Below are positions 1 to 5,883 of a DNA stretch of 5,883 nucleotides, piece after piece; positions within the stretch are counted from its first letter, which is position 1; every line of letters begins with the position of its first letter. This DNA comes from an uncultured Aquincola sp. (lineage in GTDB: Bacteria; Pseudomonadota; Gammaproteobacteria; Burkholderiales; Burkholderiaceae). The stretch is taken from positions 1-5,883 of the forward strand of contig CAKZXL010000034.1 of assembly GCA_937883885.1 (NCBI GenBank), given 5' to 3'. The notes below the pieces were generated by a model that saw only the letters and a program-made list of their open reading frames with translations, was not told where the DNA came from and ran no database searches. Position numbers and translations under genes: made by a program.

Positions 1-875
1 CCCAGACGCCGCCTGCGCCCCGCACCGACACCGCGCTGGCCTGGTTCTTCGTGCTGGTATGGGGCTCAGGCTACCTGGCCAGCAAGACGGGGCTGCAGTA
101 CGCCGCGCCCTTCACCTTTCTCACGCTGCGCTTTTGCCTGGGCGTGTTGTGCCTGCTGCCCTGGGTGCTGTGGTCACGGCCGCGCTGGCCGGCCACGCGG
201 CGCGAGTGGGCACACATCGGCGTGGCCGGGCTGCTGATGCATGCCATCAACCTGGGTGGCAGCCACCATGCGCAGACGCTGGGCCTGTCGGCCGGCATCA
301 CCGCGCTGCTGCTGGCCACGCAGCCGCTGTTCACGGCTTTGATTGCGCACCGCTTTCTCCACCAACGCCTCCAGGCGCGGCAATGGCTGGGCGTGGCGGT
401 GGGCCTGCTGGGCGTGGCCCTGGTGGTGTGGCACAAGGTGGACGTGCAGGCCGTGAACGCCAAGGCGCTGCTGGCGGTGGCCATCTCGCTGACCGCCATC
501 ACCGCCGGCACGCTGTACCAGCGCCGCTACTGCCCCACGGCCGACCTGCGCAGCGCCTCGCTGATCCAGTTCGTGCTGTCGCTGGCGGTGCTGGCGCCGC
601 TGGCCTGGGGCGTGGAGGGCTTTGCGGTGCGCTGGGCCTGGCCGCTGGCGGCGGCGGTGGTGTTCCTGGTGCTGTTCTCGTCCATCCTGGCCACCAACAC
701 CTTGCACCTGCTGATGCGCCGCGGCCATGCCACCCGCGTGACCAGCCTGCTGTTCCTCACGCCCATCGTGGCGGTGCTGCTGGAATGGGCGATGTTCGGC
801 GTGGTGCCCACGCCGCTCAGCGCGCTGGGCATCGTGGTGACCACCGCCGGCGTGGCGCTGGTGTCGGCGCGCTGA
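1..875 (+). CDS. EamA/DMT-family transporter, 5' end cut by window edge
   Basis: This is an inner-membrane permease of the drug/metabolite transporter superfamily, probably exporting a small metabolite; the substrate cannot be inferred. The reading frame is open from base 3 to a TGA at 873-875, giving 290 visible residues. A GTG at position 51 could serve as a start, but it would cut away the first half of the first membrane helix (TALAWFFVLVWGSGYLASK). The true start therefore lies just left of the window, and the Pro-rich stretch QTPPAPR is the N-terminal tail. Family hallmarks are the first-helix WGSGYLASK, the TLRF motif near visible residues 41-44, and the second-repeat segment SLLFLTPIVAVLLEW near residues 248-262, followed by a final GIVVTTAGVAL helix. 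Two EamA repeats and about ten hydrophobic helices fit the normal length of roughly 290-310 residues. It converges on the transporter operon and need not be functionally related to it. Confidence 0.9.
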   Translation, partial: QTPPAPRTDTALAWFFVLVWGSGYLASKTGLQYAAPFTFLTLRFCLGVLCLLPWVLWSRPRWPATRREWAHIGVAGLLMHAINLGGSHHAQTLGLSAGITALLLATQPLFTALIAHRFLHQRLQARQWLGVAVGLLGVALVVWHKVDVQAVNAKALLAVAISLTAITAGTLYQRRYCPTADLRSASLIQFVLSLAVLAPLAWGVEGFAVRWAWPLAAAVVFLVLFSSILATNTLHLLMRRGHATRVTSLLFLTPIVAVLLEWAMFGVVPTPLSALGIVVTTAGVALVSAR

Positions 876-894
876 GCGCGCGGCCCGCCCGCGC

Positions 895-897
<3 letters not shown>
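873..897. terminator. Inverted repeat between convergent stop codons, candidate bidirectional terminator
   Basis: The arms TGAGCGCG (873-880) and CGCGCTCA (890-897) are perfect 8-bp complements around a 9-base GC-rich loop. Each arm begins with the stop codon of one converging gene: TGA of the EamA gene on + and TGA of the livF-like gene on -. The symmetry and position suit a shared hairpin terminator. No T-run follows on either strand, so it is not a classic intrinsic terminator. A second hairpin competes with it: 867-873 pairs with 875-881 around a 1-base centre. Function is inferred. Confidence 0.4.
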
Positions 898-1600
<703 letters not shown>

Positions 1601-1608
<8 letters not shown>

Positions 1609-2362
1609 GCGTGGCCTCCGTGGTTTCAGTGCCCAGGTACACCGCCTGCACCTGCGGGTGGCCGCGGATCTCGTCGGCCGTGCCGCTGACCAGCACCTTG
1701 CCGTACACCAGCACGGTGATGCGGTCGGCCAGCTGGAACACGGCGTCCATGTCGTGCTCGATCAGCAGGATGGCCATCTCGCGGCGCAGCGCGCCGATCA
1801 GCGTCACCATCTCGGCCGATTCGGCCGGGCCCATGCCGGCCATGGGTTCATCCAGCAGCAGCAGCTTGGGGCGGGCGGCGATGGCCAGCGCCACGTCCAG
1901 CTTGCGCTGCGCGCCGTGCGGCAGCTCACCGGCCGGCACGAAGAGCACATCGGCCAGGCCGGCGCGTTCGGCCAGGGCCAGCGCCTGGTCTTGCAGCGCC
2001 GTCTCCGACGCGCGCCGCCGCAGGAAGTGGAAGCTGCTGCCCGCATGGGCCTGCACCGCCAGCAGCAGGTTGTCCAGCACCGTCTGGCCCTTGAACACGC
2101 TGGTGACCTGGAAGCAGCGCGACAGCCCCGCCGCCACCCGCGCATGCGGCGGCAGGCGGGTGATGTCGTGCCCGTCCAGCAGCAACCGGCCCGCGTCGGG
2201 CTGCAGCAGGCCCGAGATCTGGTTGACCAGCGTGGACTTGCCGGCGCCGTTGGGCCCGATCAGCGCATGCAGCTGCCCGTGCTCGACGTTGAAGCTCACA
2301 TGGTCGGTGGCCAGCAGCGCATCGAAGCGCTTGACCAGACCCTCTGCAATGAAGAGGCTCAT
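1601..2362 (-). CDS. livG: HAAT-family ABC importer ATP-binding protein, LivG type
   Basis: This is the second cytoplasmic ATPase of the importer, 253 residues long, which is typical for LivG. The start MSLFIAEGLVKRF was chosen because it overlaps the livM stop as ATGA and has GGAGG 8 bases upstream. A longer open frame reaches back to 2497, but its extra 45 Ala/Gly-rich residues have no family counterpart and lie over livM. Motifs are Walker A GPNGAGKST (36-44), Q-loop Gln85 in CFQ, Walker B LLLLDE (167-172) followed by PMAGMGP, and the switch His203 in IEHD. The signature reads LPHGAQRKLDVALA (147-160), with Pro in place of the usual Ser. Related LPYG forms occur among LivG proteins, so this is a variant and not evidence of inactivity. 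This subunit has the full set of ATPase motifs, including the switch His that its LivF partner lacks. Confidence 0.94.
1615..1619 (-). promoter_or_regulatory. Ribosome binding site of the livF-like gene
   Basis: GGAGG on the - strand lies 6 bases before the ATG at 1606-1608, inside the last codons of the upstream livG-like gene. It fixes the start choice and supports coupled translation across the 8-bp overlap. Confidence 0.7.
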
Positions 2363-3294
2363 GCCGTGGCCCTCCGCCCCAGCCGCAGCGCCGCCAGGCC
2401 GCGCGGCGCCAAAAACACCACCGCCACCAGCAGCAGGCCCAGCGGCCAGTGCCAGTAGTCGGTCACCTGGCGCATCAGCTCCTGCAGCGTGAGCCACAGA
2501 GCCACGCCCACCGGCGCGCCCCAGCGGTGGCCCACGCCGCCCACCACCACCATCACAATGAGCAGGGCCGATTGCGTCCAGTGCAGCATGCTGGGGCTGA
2601 CGAAGCCATCCTGCAGCGCCAGCAGCGCACCCGACAGGCCGGCGATGGCGCCGGCGCCGGCAAAGGCCACCAGCTTGAGCCGGTACACCGGGTAGCCCAG
2701 CGCCTGCATGCGTGTCTCGTTGTCGCGAATGCCGGCCAGCGCCGCGCCGAAGCGGGCCTGCGGCAGCCGCGCCATCAGCGCATACACCGCCGCAGCCGCC
2801 AACAACACCAGCGCATACAGCGCATCGCCGCTGGCGGTGGTCAGGCCGGCGCCCAGCGTGGCGGGTAGGGTCAGCGTGTAGCCGTCGTCACCGCCGTAGC
2901 GCCGCAGCGAAACCACGGCGTAGTACAGCATCTGCGCAAAGGCCAGCGTGATCATGATGAAGTACACGCCCTTGGTGCGCAGCGAGACCGCGCCGATGAG
3001 CGCGGCCACCAGGCCTGCGACGACGAGGGCCGCCGGCAACATCAGCCAAGCCGAAGCCACGCCGCCATCGGCCAGCGCCACCACGGTGTAGGCACCCACG
3101 CCGACGAAGGCCGCATGGCCCAGCGCCACCATGCCGCCGCCGCCGATGAGCAGGTTCAGGCTCATGGCCGCCAGCGCGACGATCATCAGCCGCCGCACGA
3201 AGCCGACGTAAAAGCCCAGGCCCAAGGCGGGCAGCACGAAGGGCAGGCAGGCCAGCAGCGCCAGCACGCCCCAGGGAAGTAGACGGTGTTTCAT
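2359..3294 (-). CDS. livM: HAAT-family ABC importer permease, LivM type
   Basis: This is one of the two membrane subunits forming the translocation pore, 311 residues from the ATG at 3292-3294. Family motifs in order are the hydrophobic N-terminal helix (6-30), SLNLLIGGGGMVALGHAAF (45-63) leading into VGVGAY, the GVYFIMITLAFAQM helix (109-122), and the cytoplasmic coupling segment AGIRDNETRMQALGY (187-201), which contacts the ATPases. A KLVAFAGAGAIAGLSGALLA helix and the LLIVMVVVGGVGHRWGAPVG segment (244-263) follow. The protein ends with FLAPRGLAAL and a short basic tail. The start is slightly uncertain: the GAGG before the ATG is only 3 bases away, whereas a GTG at 3301-3303 would overlap the livH stop as GTGA but lacks a good ribosome site. 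The open frame continues up to 3675, but that part lies over livH and looks spurious. Confidence 0.92.
   Translation of the reverse strand: MKHRLLPWGVLALLACLPFVLPALGLGFYVGFVRRLMIVALAAMSLNLLIGGGGMVALGHAAFVGVGAYTVVALADGGVASAWLMLPAALVVAGLVAALIGAVSLRTKGVYFIMITLAFAQMLYYAVVSLRRYGGDDGYTLTLPATLGAGLTTASGDALYALVLLAAAAVYALMARLPQARFGAALAGIRDNETRMQALGYPVYRLKLVAFAGAGAIAGLSGALLALQDGFVSPSMLHWTQSALLIVMVVVGGVGHRWGAPVGVALWLTLQELMRQVTDYWHWPLGLLLVAVVFLAPRGLAALRLGRRATA
2371..2375 (-). promoter_or_regulatory. Ribosome binding site deciding the livG-like start
   Basis: GGAGG on the - strand lies 8 bases before the ATG at 2360-2362, inside the last codons of the livM-like gene. Together with the ATGA overlap it favours this start over the longer frame starting at 2497. 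Confidence 0.7.
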
Positions 3295-3299
3295 GGACC

Positions 3300-4220
3300 T
3301 CACGCTCGCGCAGGGAACAGCCCCGAAGGTTTGAGCACCAGCACCACCGCCATCAGCAGGTACACCGCCATGCTGGCGATGGCGGGGCCCAGGTCGGCTG
3401 CCAAGGCCGGTGGCAGCGAAGCCCGCAGCACCGGCGGCAGGAAGGCGCGGCCGGCGGTGTCCACCAGGCCCACCAGCAGCGCCGCCACGAAGGCGCCGCG
3501 CACCGAGCCGATGCCGCCGATGACGATGACCACCAGCGCCGGAATCAGGATGGCCTCGCCCATGCCCACCTCCACCGCGCTGATCGGGCCCATCAAGGCC
3601 CCGGCCAGCGCCGCCAGCGCCGCGCCCAGGCAGAACACCAGCGTGAAGATGCGGCCCACGCGCACGCCCATCCACTCGGCCATCGCACGGTTAGAGGCAC
3701 CGGCGCGCACCAGCATGCCCACCCGCGTGCGGTTGACCAGCACATACAGCCCCAGCGCCGCCAGCACGCCGGCCACCAGGATCAGCAGCCGGAAGGCCGG
3801 GTACGGCAGGCCGGGCAACAGCTGCACCGGCTCGGCCAGCGCGGCGGGCGTGGGCGCCATGATGGGCGCCGGCCCCCACACGCGCTTGACCAGGTCGTCG
3901 GCGCACAGGATGACGCCGAAGGTGGCCAGCACCTGCGACAGGTGGTCGCGCCCATACAGGTGGCGCACCAGCAGGGCTTCCAGCGCCAGCGCGACGAGCA
4001 CGGTGACGGCGATGCCGATGACGACCGCCATGAAGAAGCTGCCGCTGGCCGCATGCACGGTGGCGCTGACGAAGGCGCCGGCCATGAACAGCGAGCCATG
4101 CGCCAGGTTGAGCGTGTCCATGATGCCGAACACCAGCGTGAGGCCGGCGGCCAGCAGGAACAGCATCAAGCCGTAGCCCAGCCCGTTGGCCAGCTGTTCG
4201 GCAAAGAAGATGGCGTCCAT
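3300..4220 (-). CDS. livH: HAAT-family ABC importer permease, LivH type
   Basis: This is the second pore-forming inner-membrane subunit, 306 residues, normal for LivH. Recognisable segments are the N-terminal helix NGLGYGLMLFLLAAGLTLVF, the highly conserved LNLAHGSLFMAGAFV (37-51), the LATFGVILCADDLVK helix (98-112), and the coupling-loop region RVGMLVRAGASNRAMAEWMG (166-185). These are followed by VVIVIGGIGSVRGAFVAALL (230-249) and the C-terminal LVLKPSGLFP (294-303), which is diagnostic of LivH-like permeases. About eight hydrophobic helices are visible. It starts 4 bp after the binding-protein stop without a clear Shine-Dalgarno sequence (only TTGAG nearby), suggesting expression by coupling to the upstream gene. 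It ends 5 bp before the livM ATG. Membership in the LivH family is clear; the transported ligand is not. Confidence 0.93.
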   Translation of the reverse strand: MDAIFFAEQLANGLGYGLMLFLLAAGLTLVFGIMDTLNLAHGSLFMAGAFVSATVHAASGSFFMAVVIGIAVTVLVALALEALLVRHLYGRDHLSQVLATFGVILCADDLVKRVWGPAPIMAPTPAALAEPVQLLPGLPYPAFRLLILVAGVLAALGLYVLVNRTRVGMLVRAGASNRAMAEWMGVRVGRIFTLVFCLGAALAALAGALMGPISAVEVGMGEAILIPALVVIVIGGIGSVRGAFVAALLVGLVDTAGRAFLPPVLRASLPPALAADLGPAIASMAVYLLMAVVLVLKPSGLFPARA

Positions 4221-4224
4221 CGAC

Positions 4225-5400
4225 TCAAGACAGCTTGCACTCGGCCGCGTAGGCGTCCTGGTGGTCAGTCAGCAGCTTGCCGGGCTGCAGCTGGTTGGTC
4301 AGCTTGCCGTCGCCGCCCTTGACCACGCGCCGCAGGTAGTAGTCCTGGGTGATGAACTGGTTGGGGCCGTACTTCACGGTGCCGCGCACCGACGTGAAGC
4401 CGCCGCGCGCCAGCGCCTGGCGCAGCGCGTCCTTGTCGGTGGCCTTGGCGCCGGCCTGGCGCACCGCGGTGTCCATCGCCGACACCACGTCGTAGGCAAA
4501 GGCGGCGTACAGCGAAGGCGTGCGGCCATAAGCCTTGCGGAACTCGGCCACGAAGGTCTTGTTGGCCGCGTTGTCCAGGTCATGCGCCCAGCTGCTGGGG
4601 TTGTACAGCCCCACCATCGACTCACCCACCGCAGGAATGATGTCTTCGTCGGCGGTGAAGGGGCTGGAGATCAGCACCACGTCCTTGGCCAGGCCCGCAC
4701 CCGCGAACTGCTTGATGAAGTTGATGCCCATGCCGCCGGGCTGGAAGATGTAGATGGCATCGGGCTTGGCCGCGCGCAGCTGCGCCAGCTCGGCCGCGAA
4801 GTCGAGCTGGCCCAGCTTGGTGTAGATCTCGTCGGCCAGCGGCTGCTTGTACAGGCGCTTGAAGCCGTTGATGGCGTCCTTGCCTGCCGGGTAGTTGGGC
4901 GCCAGCGCCACCACCTTCTTGTAGCCCTTGCTGGCGGCGTACTGGCCGGCGGCCTCGTGCATCGCATCGTTCTGGTAGCTGATGCCGAAGAAGTACGGGC
5001 TGCACTGCGCGCCGGCCAGTTGGCTGGGGCCGGCATTGGGCGTGAGGTAGGGCACCTTGGCCGCGGCCAGCAGCGGCGCCACGGCCAGCGCCACGTTGCT
5101 GGCCACCGGGCCGGTGAACAGGTTCACCTTGTCCTGCTGCAGGAAACGCTCGACCACCTGGCGCGCCTGCTGCGGATTGCCGGCCGTGTCGGCCACCAGC
5201 AGCTCGGCCGGCTGGCCGCCGAGCTTGCCGCCCAGCAGCTTGAGGCCCAGCTGCAGGCCGTCGCGCACTTCGGCGCCGGGGCCGGCGAAAGGCCCCGACA
5301 GGTCGAGCGCAGCGCCCACCTTCAGGGTCTGGGCGGACACGCCGGCCACGCCGAGGGCCAGCGCGGCGGCGGCGATGCGAACAAGGGCTTGATGACGCAT
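4225..5400 (-). CDS. Periplasmic substrate-binding protein of HAAT-type ABC importer
   Basis: This soluble receptor captures the ligand in the periplasm and delivers it to the LivH/LivM pore. It has 391 residues, typical of type I periplasmic binding proteins of the LivJ/LivK/amide class. A Sec signal peptide is evident: basic residues up to Arg8, a hydrophobic Ala/Leu core, and a VSA|Q cleavage site after residue 23; no lipobox Cys is present. The mature protein starts QTLKVGAALDLSGPFAG. Family segments include FTGPVASNVALAVAPLL (95-111), LTPNAGPSQLAG (119-130), YQND (142-145), LAPNYPAGKDA (166-176), FQPGGMG (219-225) and the late FAYDVVSAMDTAV (301-313). Only two Cys remain, Cys133 and Cys388, the latter in a DAYAAECKLS tail. 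From memory, the NAGPSQLAG...CSPYFF and DAYA..C pattern resembles HAAT receptors annotated near aromatic-acid catabolism, so the ligand may be aromatic and not a branched-chain amino acid; that is inference. Confidence 0.92.
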   Translation of the reverse strand: MRHQALVRIAAAALALGVAGVSAQTLKVGAALDLSGPFAGPGAEVRDGLQLGLKLLGGKLGGQPAELLVADTAGNPQQARQVVERFLQQDKVNLFTGPVASNVALAVAPLLAAAKVPYLTPNAGPSQLAGAQCSPYFFGISYQNDAMHEAAGQYAASKGYKKVVALAPNYPAGKDAINGFKRLYKQPLADEIYTKLGQLDFAAELAQLRAAKPDAIYIFQPGGMGINFIKQFAGAGLAKDVVLISSPFTADEDIIPAVGESMVGLYNPSSWAHDLDNAANKTFVAEFRKAYGRTPSLYAAFAYDVVSAMDTAVRQAGAKATDKDALRQALARGGFTSVRGTVKYGPNQFITQDYYLRRVVKGGDGKLTNQLQPGKLLTDHQDAYAAECKLS

Positions 5401-5408
5401 GGGGGCAA

Positions 5409-5412
5409 CTCC
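5409..5412 (-). promoter_or_regulatory. Ribosome binding site of the substrate-binding protein gene
   Basis: GGAG (in CGGAGTTG, - strand) lies 8 bases before the ATG at 5398-5400, within the 25-bp gap after the reductase stop. This gap is too short to hold a convincing promoter of its own, and none is apparent, which fits read-through from the upstream gene. Confidence 0.65.
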
Positions 5413-5425
5413 GTGGGATGGAAAG

Positions 5426-5883
5426 TCAAAGGCGATTGAGGGGGCGGTCGGGGTCGGCCAGCGCCGCCGGATCTACCGGCTGGCCGGATTCGATGAGGCG
5501 GCGCGCCAGCCGCATGTCGCGCGCGGCATTGGCACCCAGGGCCGCGATCACGCGGCCTTCGTGCAGATGGAACAGCAGGAAGCGGTCTTCGTCGGGCCGG
5601 CCACGCATCACCGCGTGGCAGCCCGGGCGGTAGATGCCGTACACCCGCAGGTTGACGCCGAACTGGTCGGACCAGAACCAGGGCAGCGGCGGCGCCTCAG
5701 CCGGCTGGCCCAGCATCGCGCGGGCCACGGCAATGCCCTGGTGCTGCGCGTTCTGCCATGACTCCATCCGCACCGCGTCGCCGACCCAGGGGTTGGGCGC
5801 GCGGGCCACGTCGCCGGCGGCGTAGATGTCGGCATCGCTGCTGCGGCCTTGTGCATCCACGCACACGCCGTCGGCACAGGTGA
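5426..5883 (-). CDS. FAD-dependent ferredoxin reductase, C-terminal part (5' end off window)
   Basis: This is a flavoprotein of the kind that passes electrons from NAD(P)H to a ferredoxin or rubredoxin, often serving a Rieske ring-hydroxylating oxygenase or a P450. The visible 151 residues enter at the right edge (TCADGVCVDAQGRS) and stop at TGA 5426-5428; about 60% of a normal 400-residue protein is missing. The FAD-binding motif DIYAAGDVA is clear and is followed by the usual R.E.W.NAQHQG helix. The C-terminal Reductase_C domain shows PWFWSDQFGVNLRVYG, then the strand pair with VMRGRPDEDRFLLFHL, and the ending LIESGQPVDPAALADPDRP. These features match the oxygenase-coupled reductase group better than glutathione reductase-like enzymes, which have a dimerisation domain with a HxxxxE motif. 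It lies 25 bp upstream of the binding-protein gene on the same strand, implying one transcript. The specific redox partner is not visible. Confidence 0.88.
   Translation of the reverse strand, partial: TCADGVCVDAQGRSSDADIYAAGDVARAPNPWVGDAVRMESWQNAQHQGIAVARAMLGQPAEAPPLPWFWSDQFGVNLRVYGIYRPGCHAVMRGRPDEDRFLLFHLHEGRVIAALGANAARDMRLARRLIESGQPVDPAALADPDRPLNRL

Noticed and set aside
51..53. GTG at 51 as the real start of the EamA gene
   Set aside because: It would remove half of the first transmembrane helix, and the frame stays open with helix-like sequence back to the window edge.
2363..2497. N-terminal extension of the livG-like gene by 45 residues
   Set aside because: The extension is Ala/Gly-rich, overlaps the end of livM, and is absent from LivG proteins. 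The ATGA overlap and GGAGG support the shorter start.
3304..3675. N-terminal extension of the livM-like gene over livH
   Set aside because: The extra residues are Gly/Arg/His-rich, with no membrane segment, and are an out-of-frame reading of livH.
3286..4176. A 296-residue open frame on the + strand, antisense to livH
   Set aside because: It is Ser/Thr/Arg/Pro-rich without family features. The opposite strand encodes a textbook LivH permease across the same bases.
5401..5425. Separate promoter for the transporter genes in the gap after the reductase
   Set aside because: The gap has only 25 bp, mostly taken up by the ribosome site, and no -35/-10 pair is visible.
4186..5439. A 417-residue open frame on the + strand, antisense to the whole binding-protein gene
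   Set aside because: Its composition is rich in Gly, Ala, His, Gln and Arg with no recognisable domain. It mirrors the codon structure of the strongly supported - strand gene, as is usual in high-GC DNA.

Overview
The window is GC-rich, tightly packed bacterial chromosome with strong G/C third-position bias. Codon use and protein style suggest a high-GC betaproteobacterium, probably Burkholderiales (Comamonadaceae/Rubrivivax/Ideonella-like). This is inferred from familiarity with these families, not from a search.

Layout: on the + strand, positions 1-875 hold the nearly complete 3' part of an EamA/DMT-family inner-membrane permease. Everything else is on the - strand and reads leftward as one compact gene string. 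From upstream (right) to downstream (left) it holds: the C-terminal part of a FAD/NAD(P)H-dependent ferredoxin reductase (5426-5883, cut by the window edge), a periplasmic type I substrate-binding protein (4225-5400), a LivH-type permease (3300-4220), a LivM-type permease (2359-3294), a LivG-type ATPase (1601-2362) and a LivF-type ATPase (895-1608). The five transporter genes form a complete hydrophobic amino acid/amide-type (HAAT) ABC importer. Junctions are 25 bp, 4 bp, 5 bp, a 4-bp ATGA overlap and an 8-bp overlap, so co-transcription and translational coupling are very likely. The string ends convergently against the EamA gene, with 19 bp between the two stop codons and a perfect 8-bp inverted repeat whose arms begin at those stops.

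How it works together: the binding protein captures a ligand in the periplasm, LivH and LivM form the membrane channel, and LivG and LivF power import. The binding protein resembles, from memory, HAAT receptors linked to aromatic acids rather than leucine/isoleucine/valine. A reductase of the type that feeds electrons to Rieske oxygenases or P450s lies directly upstream in the same string. Uptake of an aromatic or similar carbon source, followed by oxygenase attack, is therefore the preferred hypothesis. The ligand cannot be read from this sequence.

There is no sign of a mobile element, CRISPR array, RNA gene or an evidently novel system. The region looks like an ordinary catabolic transport operon with a few points worth checking.
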